Shown here: one piece after another, positions 12,381 through 21,211 of the stretch
Position numbering within the stretch: position 1 is the first letter of the stretch
How the letters are laid out: each line of letters opens with the position of its first letter
Assembly: GCA_020062665.1 (NCBI GenBank)
Contig: JAGUVW010000008.1
Coordinates: forward strand, 1-64,000
Length of the DNA: 64,000 nucleotides
From: Pseudomonadales bacterium
GTDB lineage: Bacteria > Pseudomonadota > Gammaproteobacteria > Pseudomonadales > Ketobacteraceae
Direction: 5' to 3'
Translations under genes and position numbers: made by a program
The notes under the pieces: generated by a model
Seen by the model: only the letters and a program-made list of their open reading frames with translations
What the model was told of the DNA's origin: nothing
The model's database searches: none

Positions 12381-12908
12381 ATGTCGCGCTACCGTCCCCC
12401 GTCCAAACCGGCATCGCCCTACATCACGCCCGAAGGCCGCGACAAACTCATGGCCGAGCTGCGTTACCTGCACGACACCCTGCGCCCGGACGTCACCAAG
12501 GCCCTGAGCGCCGCAGCCGCCGAAGGCGACCGCTCCGAAAACGCCGAGTACATCTACCGCAAAAAACAACTGCGCGAAATCGACAGCCGCATCCGCTACC
12601 TGGTCAAACGGCTCGAAGTGGTGAAAGCGGTGGAGCAGAAGCCGGCCGACCTCACCCGCGTCTTCTTCGGCGCCTGGGTGGAGCTGGAAGAAGTGGCAAC
12701 CGGCACCGTGGAGCGTTATCGTCTGGTGGGGTCTGACGAGATCGACCTGGACAAGGGCTGGATCAGCATCGACTCCCCCATGGCCCGCGCCTTGATCAAA
12801 AAACAGGAAGGCGAAGAAGTCGTGGTGCAACGGCCCAAGGGCTCCGCCACCTTCGACATCGTGCGCGTGCAGTATGAACCTTTCGCCGTCGACAGCGGTC
12901 AAGCCTGA
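12381..12908 (+). CDS. greB: Transcription elongation factor GreB
   Basis: Rescues backtracked RNA polymerase by stimulating transcript cleavage through the secondary channel; 175 aa. The N-terminal coiled coil carries the catalytic tip acids in AAAEGDRSENAEYIYRKK. The C-terminal FKBP-like domain follows (GAWVELEEVATGTVERYRLV, ISIDSPMARALIKKQEGEEV). GreB rather than GreA is favoured by the SRYRPPSKP N-terminus and the RYRLVGSDE segment. It begins 4 bp after the upstream small gene. Confidence 0.93.
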   Translation: MSRYRPPSKPASPYITPEGRDKLMAELRYLHDTLRPDVTKALSAAAAEGDRSENAEYIYRKKQLREIDSRIRYLVKRLEVVKAVEQKPADLTRVFFGAWVELEEVATGTVERYRLVGSDEIDLDKGWISIDSPMARALIKKQEGEEVVVQRPKGSATFDIVRVQYEPFAVDSGQA

Positions 12909-12943
12909 GCGACCGTCGTTTATCCCTTCAGGAGGAAGCCAGC

Positions 12944-13636
12944 ATGAAAACCGTTCTGATTACCGGCACCAACCGTGGGTTGGGCCTGGAATTCGTCAAA
13001 CAGTATCTGGAGGCGGGGCAGAAGGTCATCGCCACCGCCCGCGATCCCGCGCAATCCACTGAGCTGCAGGCGCTGCGGGAACGTTTCCCTGATCAGCTAT
13101 CCCTGCACCCGCTGGATGTCGTCAGCGCCGATTCGCGCAAACAATTCGCCAAAGCCATCGGCGATCAACCGGTGCATCTGCTTATCAACAACGCCGGCGT
13201 GCACGGCGGCTGGGGGCAGCTGGGTAAACTCAATGAAGAAGAGTGGCTCAAGTGCCTGCACATCAACAGCATTGCGCCGATCAAAATGGTGGAAGTACTG
13301 CGCGCGAATCTGGTCAACGCCGGGCAGGCTACCGTAGCCATTCTCAGCAGCAAGATGGGTTCCATGGCCGACAATACTTCAGGCGGAAGCTACATCTATC
13401 GTTCTTCGAAAGCTGCACTCAACGCTGCCGCCAAGTCACTGGCCGTGGATCTGCAAGGTGAAAAAATCAAAGTCGTGATTATGCATCCAGGCTGGGTGCG
13501 CACCGACATGGGTGGCCCCAACGGCTTGATTGACACCGCCACCTCCATCGGCGGTATGCGCCGGGTGCTGGCGAACCTCACCTGGGAACAGTGCGGTTCC
13601 TTCATCGCCTATGACGGCACGGTGATTCCCTGGTGA
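12944..13636 (+). CDS. Short-chain dehydrogenase/reductase (C-factor-like)
   Basis: Classical SDR oxidoreductase, 230 aa, using NAD(P)H. The nucleotide-binding motif is TGTNRGLG (residues 7-14), with NNAG in the next strand and the Ser/Tyr-x-x-x-Lys active site (SSKMGS and YRSSK). Small size and an N-terminus like the CsgA/C-factor subgroup place it there; the substrate is unknown. The ribosome site AGGAGG precedes the ATG. Its stop overlaps the GTG of apbE by 4 bp, so the two are translationally coupled. Confidence 0.87.
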   Translation: MKTVLITGTNRGLGLEFVKQYLEAGQKVIATARDPAQSTELQALRERFPDQLSLHPLDVVSADSRKQFAKAIGDQPVHLLINNAGVHGGWGQLGKLNEEEWLKCLHINSIAPIKMVEVLRANLVNAGQATVAILSSKMGSMADNTSGGSYIYRSSKAALNAAAKSLAVDLQGEKIKVVIMHPGWVRTDMGGPNGLIDTATSIGGMRRVLANLTWEQCGSFIAYDGTVIPW

Positions 13637-14610
13637 AACGGCTGCTGTTCGCACTGATCCTGTTGGCAATGGCTGTGCCCGTGCAAGCCGAGTGGTTTCA
13701 GCGCACCGAGTCCATCATGGGCACCCGCATTTACGTGGAGTTGTGGCACGACGATGCCTCTGCCGCCACTCAACTGATGCAGGCAGTGATGGACGAAATG
13801 CACCGCATCGATGAGCTGATGAGCCCCTACAAGGACACTGCGCAACTGGCCATCGTCAACCGCGATGCCGCATCACGCCCGGTGGCGGTGACGCCGGAAC
13901 TGTTCGATCTGATCGTGAGATCCAATCACTTCAGCGATCTGAGCGGCGGTGCATTCGACATCACGTTCGCGTCGCTGGGTCATCAGTTCGATTATCGCCA
14001 GAGCGTCAAGCCGGACAAGCAGCACCAGCAACAGGCCACCGCGTTGATCAACTACAAAGCCCTGCAACTGGATTCCAAAGCCCACACGGTGTTTTTTCCC
14101 AAGGCGGGCATGCGCATCGATCTGGGCGGTATCGCCAAGGGTTACGCAGTGGACAACGCTATTCGCATCCTGCAGCAGGCGGGCGTGACCAACGGGATTG
14201 TCACGGCGGGCGGCGACAGTCGTCTGCTCGGCGATCATCGCGGCCGTCCCTGGATGATGGGCATCAAGCATCCCAGGGGCGAATCCCATGTCGTCAGCCT
14301 GCCGCTGGAGAATGTCGCGCTTTCCACTTCGGGGGATTACGAGCGCTATTTCGAAGCGGACGGGGTGCGCTACCACCACATCATCGACCCAAAAAAGGGC
14401 GACTCCGCGCGGGAAGTGGTGAGCGCCACCATCATTGCCGACGACGCCACCACCAGCGACGCCCTGTCCACCACCCTGTTCATTCTGGGGGTAAGCAAGG
14501 GGCTGGAACTGGTTAACAGAATGCAAAATGTCTCGGCAATCCTGATAGATAACAAAGGCAAGATTCATTATTCTGCCGATCTGGCCCCGCCGACCGCCTC
14601 TGGCCTGTGA
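13633..14610 (+). CDS. apbE: FAD:protein FMN transferase ApbE
   Basis: Periplasmic enzyme that attaches FMN covalently to Ser/Thr of target proteins such as Na+-NQR or Rnf subunits, 325 aa. It has an N-terminal signal peptide (ends about PVQA), then MGTRIYVEL, the DLGGIAKGYAVD loop, AGGDSRLLG, TSGDYERYF and HHIIDP, all typical of ApbE and its Mg/FAD site. It starts with GTG inside the stop of the SDR gene (GTGA overlap). No Nqr or Rnf genes are nearby, so the acceptor flavoprotein is encoded elsewhere. Confidence 0.92.
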   Translation: MKRLLFALILLAMAVPVQAEWFQRTESIMGTRIYVELWHDDASAATQLMQAVMDEMHRIDELMSPYKDTAQLAIVNRDAASRPVAVTPELFDLIVRSNHFSDLSGGAFDITFASLGHQFDYRQSVKPDKQHQQQATALINYKALQLDSKAHTVFFPKAGMRIDLGGIAKGYAVDNAIRILQQAGVTNGIVTAGGDSRLLGDHRGRPWMMGIKHPRGESHVVSLPLENVALSTSGDYERYFEADGVRYHHIIDPKKGDSAREVVSATIIADDATTSDALSTTLFILGVSKGLELVNRMQNVSAILIDNKGKIHYSADLAPPTASGL

Positions 14611-14626
14611 AATGTTCTGGTGGCCG

Positions 14627-14635
14627 TGGTATAAG
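14627..14635 (+). promoter_or_regulatory. Possible extended -10 promoter for the GGDEF/EAL gene
   Basis: TGG immediately followed by TATAAG (14630-14635) resembles an extended -10 element about 50 bp before the ATG at 14684. The -35 position has only a weak match. Assignment is by eye. Confidence 0.35.
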
Positions 14636-14683
14636 GTTCGCATGGCGCCAACATAATAAGAAACAACAGCCAGCGAGCACGTT

Positions 14684-17131
14684 ATGAATTCGTCTCTGTC
14701 ACCGCAGTCGCTCAGCGTGGGAAATGGCTCCCCGTATTATGTATTCATCGCTGATGTCTTCCAGCAACGGATTCTGTGTTCCAATCTGGCGTCGCCTTCC
14801 ACCCTGTTACGGCACGAAAGTCTTTCCGCCGATCTCTATCAAGCCTATCTGCACAGCCCCGCCAGCTCACTGCTGCAGTTCCGCAGCATCAAGGAAGACC
14901 TGCTCGACGTCATCAACAAGGCCGAGGAATCCTGCGACCGCCATCTGTTCCGTTTCCGTGACGAGAACGGCTACTGGCGTTTCGGCTGGCTCACCAGCAC
15001 CACGCTGCACAGCGGTGCCACTGCCGATCAGCAGTGGTTGTGTGGCCTGATCACGCTGGCGCAGAACGGCAGCGATGGCCCCGATCAACCGCTGGGTTCG
15101 CAGCTGGTGTGGATGACCGATCGCACCATGCGGCTGACGCATGTCAGCGGCGAATGTCGCACCCTGGGGTTTGATCCGGGCACGTTGCTGGGCAGCGGCG
15201 AAACCCGCTTCCTGCCGCAGGAAACCCAGGAATTTTTCGACACGCTCGCCTATTGTGAATTCGGCCTGAAGGACGTGGACAGCCTGCACTGTTCGCTGCC
15301 GGACACGCGGGTGGTGCGGCAACCGATCTGCTCGGTCGACGGCACGCCGCTGTCTGCCACTATCCAGTTTTCCCTGCTGTTCGATGAAAATGGCGCTGTA
15401 CTGGGGGCGTTGGGCATTGCGGATTTCACGCCCAGCCGCGCGCTGCTCGACAGCGAGCGCCAGCTGTTCACCGCAGTGTTCGAATCCATCTCCGAAGGCA
15501 TCTTCGTCACCGATCGCAATGGCTACATCCTGCGGGCGAATCCGGCGTTCTACGAAGTCACCGGTTTCACGCCGCAACAGATTCTGGGCCTGCATTGCGG
15601 CCACTTGTGGAAGCACGCCTACGGGCCGGAACTGTTCCGCAAGATCCGTCACACACTCACCCGCGACAATGCGTGGCGCGAGGAAATCACTTACTGCAAT
15701 GCCGAAGGCGAACATCGTCCGGCGCTGATGAGTTTCAGCCTGACCCACAACCAGAAGAACGAAGTGCAGCATTACGTGGGCGTGCTGATGGATATCGCCG
15801 ACAAGAAACAGAATGAGCGCAAGATCCATCGCCTGGCGTTTTATGATGCGCTCACCGAGGTGGGTAATCGCAGCCTGTTCCACGAACGGCTGGCGCTGGC
15901 GGTGGAGCAGGCGCAGGGGGCTGGCAACATGCTGGCGGTGCTGTTCCTGGATATGGATCGCTTCAAGCCGGTGAACGATTCCCTGGGTCATTCCGCCGGC
16001 GACCAGCTGCTCAAAGGCGTGGCGCGGCGGCTGCTGTACTGCATCGGCGAAGGCGACACGGTGGCGCGCATGGGTGGCGATGAATTCGCAATTATCCTGC
16101 GCAATCTGGAGCCGCAAACCGCCGAGCAGACTGCCATCAAAACCGCGTCGCGGGTGCTGGGCCAGTTCTATTCACCGTTCATGATCGCCAACCGGGAGGT
16201 GTTCACCTCCTGCAGTATCGGCATTGCGCTGTTCCCCCATCACGGCACCAGCGGCGAACTGCTGCTGCGCAGCGCCGACACCGCTATGTACGCCGCCAAG
16301 CGCGCAGGCAAGAATAACTACCAGTTCTTCAACGACGCCATGAACAAACGCGCCATGGATCGCCTGATCATGGAAAACGCCATGCGCAAGGCGCTGGTGA
16401 ACGAGGATTTCGAACTGTATTTCCAGCCCCAGTACAGCGTGGCCAATGGCGTGATGACCGGCGTGGAAGTGCTGCTGCGCTGGGATCACCCGCAGTTCGG
16501 CAACGTGAAGCCGCTGGAATTTATCCATCTGGCAGAACGCACCGATCTGATCATTCCCCTGGGCGAATGGGTGTTCCAGCAGACCTGCGAAAAAATGGCG
16601 ACCTGGCGCGGCAACGGCATTGAGTTCGGCCGGGTCAGCATCAATGTGTCCGCCAACCAGTTCAAGCGCAAGGATTTTGCCGACTGGGTGCTGTACCAGG
16701 TGAAGCACTACGGCATCGATCCGGCGCGGCTGGAAATCGAAATCACCGAAAGCGCCCTGATGGAAGATGTGGAGCACAGCCTGGCCGTGCTGCAGCAATT
16801 ACAGGCGGCGAAATTCCGCATCGCCATCGATGACTTCGGCACCGGCTATTCTTCGCTGAGTTATTTGCGCCGTTTCCCCATCAGTACGCTGAAGATCGAC
16901 AAGGCCTTCATCGACGACATCGAACTGGACAAAGGCACCCTGGAATTGACCCAGACCGTGATTGCCATTGCCAAAAGTCTTAAACTGGGTGTGATTGCCG
17001 AGGGCGTGGAGTCCTGGGAGCAATACCGCCTGCTGCACGAGCAGGGCTGCGATGAAGTGCAGGGTTTCTACCTGAGCCGCGCCCTGTCGGAAACCGCCTT
17101 GCTGGAACTGGTGGCCTGCGAGCAGGGATAA
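14684..17131 (+). CDS. PAS-GGDEF-EAL cyclic-di-GMP turnover protein
   Basis: Cytoplasmic signalling protein, 815 aa. Residues about 1-260 form a sensory region with PAS-like character; a clear PAS lies at about 262-380 (VFESISEGIFVTDRNGYILR). The diguanylate cyclase domain has an intact GGDEF at about 463-467. In the phosphodiesterase domain the name motif reads EVLLRW (about 594), a tolerated variant, while other catalytic segments are present: EITESALMED, DDFGTGYSSL, KIDKAF and AEGVES. Both domains could therefore be active, or one could be regulatory. There are no membrane helices. The gene is monocistronic, with an unconvincing start region apart from the extended -10 element upstream. 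Confidence 0.92.
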   Translation: MNSSLSPQSLSVGNGSPYYVFIADVFQQRILCSNLASPSTLLRHESLSADLYQAYLHSPASSLLQFRSIKEDLLDVINKAEESCDRHLFRFRDENGYWRFGWLTSTTLHSGATADQQWLCGLITLAQNGSDGPDQPLGSQLVWMTDRTMRLTHVSGECRTLGFDPGTLLGSGETRFLPQETQEFFDTLAYCEFGLKDVDSLHCSLPDTRVVRQPICSVDGTPLSATIQFSLLFDENGAVLGALGIADFTPSRALLDSERQLFTAVFESISEGIFVTDRNGYILRANPAFYEVTGFTPQQILGLHCGHLWKHAYGPELFRKIRHTLTRDNAWREEITYCNAEGEHRPALMSFSLTHNQKNEVQHYVGVLMDIADKKQNERKIHRLAFYDALTEVGNRSLFHERLALAVEQAQGAGNMLAVLFLDMDRFKPVNDSLGHSAGDQLLKGVARRLLYCIGEGDTVARMGGDEFAIILRNLEPQTAEQTAIKTASRVLGQFYSPFMIANREVFTSCSIGIALFPHHGTSGELLLRSADTAMYAAKRAGKNNYQFFNDAMNKRAMDRLIMENAMRKALVNEDFELYFQPQYSVANGVMTGVEVLLRWDHPQFGNVKPLEFIHLAERTDLIIPLGEWVFQQTCEKMATWRGNGIEFGRVSINVSANQFKRKDFADWVLYQVKHYGIDPARLEIEITESALMEDVEHSLAVLQQLQAAKFRIAIDDFGTGYSSLSYLRRFPISTLKIDKAFIDDIELDKGTLELTQTVIAIAKSLKLGVIAEGVESWEQYRLLHEQGCDEVQGFYLSRALSETALLELVACEQG

Positions 17132-17268
17132 CGAGCCCCTCCCATCAAATTTGCACGATAGTTCTATTAATGGTTAAATGGTCGCGTCGTTAAGTATACG
17201 GTGTATAGCAGTCGCCCCTGCTTAATAACAAAAAGAACAATAAATACAAACACCCGACGGAGACCGCT
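17132..17268 (+). promoter_or_regulatory. AT-rich leader of the calcium-repeat lipoprotein gene
   Basis: This 137-bp gap is distinctly AT-rich compared with its flanks. It holds one possible promoter: TTGCAC, 17 bases, then TTAAAT, each only a partial match to consensus. A purine-rich CGGAGA lies just before the ATG. No hairpin terminator for the upstream gene was seen. Confidence 0.3.
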
Positions 17269-18984
17269 ATGAACTTCCCTTTCAGGAGGTCGTTGCTTGC
17301 TGCGGCAATGGTAACGACCCTCGCTGGCTGTAATCTTTCAGTCAAAATCCAGGATCAGGACGGCACTGCCAATGTGGGCGGCAGCGTCACGTCCGCCGAC
17401 GGCAAGATCGACTGTCCGGATGTCATCTGTGCCTTCAACTATCCCGGCTTCAGCGAAGTGGTGACGCTCACCGCTGCCGCCGACACCGGCTATGAATTTG
17501 CCGGGTTCAAGGACGCTGCGTCGACCTGTTCCAACGGTGAAGCCGTGTCCCTTGCCACCGGTGTGTGCGTGACCACCGCCGGCATGCCCAAAACTGTAAC
17601 CGCCCTGTTCCGCTCGTCCAGCACGGTCGACCTGTGTCCGGACGATGAAGACGACAATTGCCTGGCCAATCCCAACGGCGATTTCGATGGCGATGGCGTG
17701 CGAAACGGTGTCGACCTGTGCCCCCAGGACAATCCTGACACCTGTCCCGCCGGTGATCTGGATAACGATGGCATTCCCAATGGTGATGATGTGTGCCCGC
17801 TGCACGTGGCCAACGATTGCGATGCCGGTGACCTCGATGGCGATGGCATTCTGAACGGCAGCGACGTGTGTCCGCTGGATGCGACCAACAACTGCCTGGC
17901 CAATGCGGAAGGTGATTTCGATGGCGACGGCAAGAAGAACGGCGACGATCCCTGCCCGCAGGACAATCCCGACAGCTGCCCGGCTGGCGATCTGGATAAC
18001 GATGGCGTGCTCAATCCTGACGACATCTGTCCGACTCATCCGCTGGATCTGTGTCCCGCCGGCGACACTGACAGTGATGGCATCACCGATGCCCAGGATC
18101 TGTGTCTGAACGATCCCATCAACAACTGTCTGAACAATCCCGCGGGGGATTTCGATGGTGACGGCGTTCGCAATGATCTGGATGTTTGTCCGATGGATAA
18201 TCCCGATACCTGTCCGGCCGGTGATCTGGACGGCGATGGCCTCAACAATGGCGAGGATTTTTGCCCGGTAGATCCCACCAATGCCTGCCCTTTGGGTGAT
18301 ATCGACGGCGATGGTATCCAGAATGGTGTCGATCTGTGTCCCGCGGATCCGCTCAACAACTGCATGGCAAACCCGGCCGGTGATCTGGATGGCGATGGCG
18401 TGCCGAATGGCAGCGATGTGTGTCCGCTCAACAATCCGGACAGTTGCCCGGCCGGCGACCTGGATCTGGATGGCGTGAGAAACGACATGGACAATTGCCC
18501 AACCACACCCAACAGCGATCAGGCCAATTTCGATGGCGACAGCCTGGGCAATGCCTGCGATGATGATGACGACAACGATGGCGCACCGGATGATGCAGAT
18601 TGCGCTCCCTTGGACGCTGCTGTCTATCCTGGCGCAACGGAATTGCCCGATGGCAAGGACAACAATTGCAACGGTCTGGCGGACGAAGGCACCGAGCTGC
18701 GCGCGCCCACTGATCTGCGCAAGGTAGGCTCAGGTTGCTGCAATACCTTTGGCGACTTTGCGTGGACACCCACGCCGTTCAATGATGGCTATGAGATCTT
18801 CATGGATGGCTATTTTGGTGGTGGCTGTGTGACGGATGCCAGCGCTGTCATCGAAGGCCAGGTGGGTTCTGGCCGCGTGCAGGCTGCCGGCCTGTGCCTG
18901 GGTTCGAAATACAATGTGCGAATTCGCGCTCGCCGCAATGGCCAATGGAGTCCCTGGTCTGCCAGCATCAACATAACACTCTGA
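17269..18984 (+). CDS. Thrombospondin type-3 repeat lipoprotein
   Basis: Surface or periplasmic calcium-binding protein, 571 aa. The N-terminus has a lipobox (TLAGC, Cys about residue 21). Residues about 45-118 resemble an InlB-type B repeat ([16 protein letters not shown]). Residues about 137-420 carry eleven Asp-rich calcium repeats of the form GD-x-D-x-DG-x-x-N-x-x-D-x-C-P, with regularly spaced Cys that could form disulphides. Next is a MopE-like metal motif ([15 protein letters not shown]), and the last 90 residues look fibronectin-III-like ([19 protein letters not shown]). It is transcribed alone. No PEP-CTERM or other sorting tail is present. Adhesion or matrix structure is a reasonable guess only. 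Confidence 0.85.
   Translation: MNFPFRRSLLAAAMVTTLAGCNLSVKIQDQDGTANVGGSVTSADGKIDCPDVICAFNYPGFSEVVTLTAAADTGYEFAGFKDAASTCSNGEAVSLATGVCVTTAGMPKTVTALFRSSSTVDLCPDDEDDNCLANPNGDFDGDGVRNGVDLCPQDNPDTCPAGDLDNDGIPNGDDVCPLHVANDCDAGDLDGDGILNGSDVCPLDATNNCLANAEGDFDGDGKKNGDDPCPQDNPDSCPAGDLDNDGVLNPDDICPTHPLDLCPAGDTDSDGITDAQDLCLNDPINNCLNNPAGDFDGDGVRNDLDVCPMDNPDTCPAGDLDGDGLNNGEDFCPVDPTNACPLGDIDGDGIQNGVDLCPADPLNNCMANPAGDLDGDGVPNGSDVCPLNNPDSCPAGDLDLDGVRNDMDNCPTTPNSDQANFDGDSLGNACDDDDDNDGAPDDADCAPLDAAVYPGATELPDGKDNNCNGLADEGTELRAPTDLRKVGSGCCNTFGDFAWTPTPFNDGYEIFMDGYFGGGCVTDASAVIEGQVGSGRVQAAGLCLGSKYNVRIRARRNGQWSPWSASINITL
17677..18528 (+). repeat. Higher-order 234-bp coding repeat (3 units of 25+25+28 residues)
   Basis: The calcium repeats are arranged in triplets. 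Two 25-residue units are followed by a 28-residue unit ending in NCLANxx or a similar tail, so the array repeats every 78 residues (234 bp), starting at 17677, 17911, 18145 and 18379. The fourth copy has only two units. First units share DNPDTCPA or DNPDSCPA tails. This indicates growth by duplication of a three-unit block. Confidence 0.8.
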
Positions 18985-18999
18985 TCCATTGAAAACAGA

Positions 19000-19027
19000 C
19001 GCTGGTGAGGCGCGAGCTTCACCAGCG
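19000..19027 (+). terminator. Hairpin after the calcium-repeat gene
   Basis: A perfect 9-bp stem (CGCTGGTGA / TCACCAGCG) with a 10-base loop lies 16 bp after the stop codon. It is not followed by a T-run, so termination may be weak or the hairpin may stabilise the mRNA end. Confidence 0.5.
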
Positions 19028-19185
19028 CTCCTGATTCACACCATCTTTGGCCCGCTCCTGATCTGCTTAGTCGCCGGAAGCTTGACTTCGGTACATTGTG
19101 TCGCCCGAAGTACGAGGATTATCATCCATGGGATGAAACAATAGCGTGAGCGTGCCTGCTTGCGCCCCGCGGACAGGACAGCATC

Positions 19186-21057
19186 ATGGCAGTGAACCCT
19201 GGCGACAAGAAATCGCCTGACAACAAACCTTCCGACAAAAAGCCTGCTCCGGTGCTGGACTGGCGGCCCCTCCTGTTCACGCTGTTTCTGTTCTTCCTGT
19301 ATTACTACCTGTCGCCGGGCGCACCGACCACGCCGAAGGATCTGCCCTATTCGGAATTCAAACAGAAGCTGCAGAACGACGAACTCGCTGCGGTGCAGTT
19401 CAAGGGGCAGCAGGTGTTGGTACGCCTGCGCAGCACCGACAAGCCCGGGCAGTTCGATTTTGTCACTCGTCTGACGCCCGTGAGCGACGACAGCCTGCTG
19501 CCGCAACTGGAACAGCAGAAGGTGGAAATCCTGGTGCGTTCCGAGGAGTGGCCTTTGTGGGCCACGTTGCTGGTGAACATTCTGCCGTGGATTCTGATTT
19601 TCGGCCTGTTTGCCTACAGCAATCGCGCGCTGCAGAGTCGCATGGGGGGCGGTGGCGCCGGTGGTGGTCTGTTCGGCTTTTCCCGCTCCCGCGCCCGTCT
19701 GTACGAAAATCTCGATCGCAAAATCAGTTTTGACGAAGTGGCGGGACTGGACAATGCCAAGCACGATCTGCGTGAGGTGATCGAGTATCTGAAAAATCCG
19801 GAAAAATTCCGCAAGCTCGGCGCCAAGTTGCCCAAAGGCATTCTGATGATGGGGCCGCCGGGCACAGGCAAAACGTTGCTGGCGAAGGCCACGGCAGCGG
19901 AGGCAGGCGTGCCATTCTTCAGCATCAGTGGATCGGAGTTTGTCGAGATGTTTGTCGGTGTGGGAGCAGGGCGGGTGCGCAGCATGTTCCAGCAGGCCCG
20001 CGAGCGCGCGCCAGCGCTGATCTTCATCGACGAGATCGATTCCGTAGGCCGTGTGCGCGGCACCGGTGTCGGTGGTGGCAATGACGAGCGCGAACAGACC
20101 CTCAATCAGATTCTGGCCGAGATGGACGGCTTCGAACCGAGCGAGCCGATCATCGTGCTGGCGGCTACCAATCGCCCGGATGTGCTCGATCCCGCCCTGC
20201 TGCGCCCTGGCCGCTTCGATCGCAAGATCACGCTGGAACTGCCGCAGAAAAAAGCCCGCCTGCAAATCCTGCAGGTGCATACCCGCAAAAAGCCGCTGTC
20301 TGCTGCTGTGGATCTGGATCAGCTGGCGGGCCGAACCATCGGTTTTTCTGGCGCCGATCTGGAGAATCTGGTGAATGAAGCCGCGCTGCACGCCGCCAAT
20401 CAGGACAAGAATGAAATCGATGCGGCGGACTTTGAATATGCCCACGACAAAATCATCCTGGGCGACGAACGTCAGGACATTCTCAATGTCACCGACAAAA
20501 AACGTATCGCGATTCACGAGGCAGGCCATGCCCTGATGTCCCTGCTGCTGCCCAATGCTGATCCGCTCACCAAGATCACTATCATTCCCCGTGGCCGCGC
20601 GCTGGGCGTCACCGAAACCATGCCCACGGAAGATCGCGTCAACTACATTCAGGAAGTGCTGGAAGATCGCCTGTGCGTGCTGCTGGGTGGTCGCAGTTCG
20701 GAAAAAGTGGTGTTCGGCAATGTCAGCTCTGGCGCGGCGGATGATCTCAAGCATTGCACCCGGTTGGCCCGTCGCATGATCACGCAATGGGGCATGAGTG
20801 AAAAACTCGGCCCGGTGAATTTTCCCCAGCACGAAGAACATCCTTTCCTGGGTATGGAAATGGCGCAGCCGAAGGATTTCAGCGACGCCACCGCGCGTCT
20901 GATCGACGAGGAGGTGGAAACGCTGGTGAAACGCAGCGAAACCCGCACGTTGGAAACACTGCAGCAACACCGCGCCGATCTGGACAAGCTGGCCGACGAG
21001 CTGATTGCCCACGAAACCCTGTCGGTGGAAGAGGTGAAGCAGCTGCTGGGCCTATAG
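19186..21057 (+). CDS. ftsH: ATP-dependent zinc metalloprotease FtsH
   Basis: Membrane-anchored AAA+ protease, 623 aa, that degrades misfolded membrane proteins and regulators. Two membrane helices (about residues 28-45 and 125-148) flank a periplasmic domain. Walker A is GPPGTGKT (about 223), Walker B is [12 protein letters not shown], the second region of homology is [20 protein letters not shown], and the zinc site is HEAGH (about 443-447) with a distal Asp in GAADDLKH. The pore motif region [14 protein letters not shown] is present. It is not beside rlmE (ftsJ) or folP, the usual neighbours of ftsH in gammaproteobacteria, and has a Lys/Pro-rich N-terminal extension, so it may be a second paralogue. 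Confidence 0.93.
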   Translation: MAVNPGDKKSPDNKPSDKKPAPVLDWRPLLFTLFLFFLYYYLSPGAPTTPKDLPYSEFKQKLQNDELAAVQFKGQQVLVRLRSTDKPGQFDFVTRLTPVSDDSLLPQLEQQKVEILVRSEEWPLWATLLVNILPWILIFGLFAYSNRALQSRMGGGGAGGGLFGFSRSRARLYENLDRKISFDEVAGLDNAKHDLREVIEYLKNPEKFRKLGAKLPKGILMMGPPGTGKTLLAKATAAEAGVPFFSISGSEFVEMFVGVGAGRVRSMFQQARERAPALIFIDEIDSVGRVRGTGVGGGNDEREQTLNQILAEMDGFEPSEPIIVLAATNRPDVLDPALLRPGRFDRKITLELPQKKARLQILQVHTRKKPLSAAVDLDQLAGRTIGFSGADLENLVNEAALHAANQDKNEIDAADFEYAHDKIILGDERQDILNVTDKKRIAIHEAGHALMSLLLPNADPLTKITIIPRGRALGVTETMPTEDRVNYIQEVLEDRLCVLLGGRSSEKVVFGNVSSGAADDLKHCTRLARRMITQWGMSEKLGPVNFPQHEEHPFLGMEMAQPKDFSDATARLIDEEVETLVKRSETRTLETLQQHRADLDKLADELIAHETLSVEEVKQLLGL

Positions 21058-21123
21058 GGCGTAAAATTCACCACGCTGAAGGTTTATTCCATCACAAAAC
21101 CACTGCAGCCAGGGCAATCCGCA

Positions 21124-21153
21124 TTGACACACCCGCGATCATTGCATTGAAAT
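21124..21153 (+). promoter_or_regulatory. Candidate sigma-70 promoter of the VgrG island
   Basis: A perfect -35 hexamer TTGACA (21124-21129) is followed after 18 bases by TGAAAT (21148-21153), a four-of-six -10 match. It lies 58 bp before the vgrG ATG. A direct repeat TGCATTG flanks the -10 element and could be an operator. Confidence 0.45.
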
Positions 21154-21211
21154 AGTGCATTGCTTCAGTGCTGACTGAACCGCTTTCAGGATCGATAAAC
21201 GGTACCCGCCC

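Noticed and set aside
17269-18984. Asp-rich repeats as an RTX-type secreted toxin
   Set aside because: The motif is the thrombospondin type-3 form with Cys-Pro, not the GGxGxDxUx nonapeptide, and the protein has a lipobox rather than a C-terminal type I signal.
19080-19115. CTTGACTTCGG...CCCGAAG upstream of ftsH as a heat-shock sigma-32 promoter
   Set aside because: The spacing is too long and the -10 block lacks the CCCAT core. A 7-bp inverted repeat (ACTTCGG/CCGAAGT) explains the similarity.
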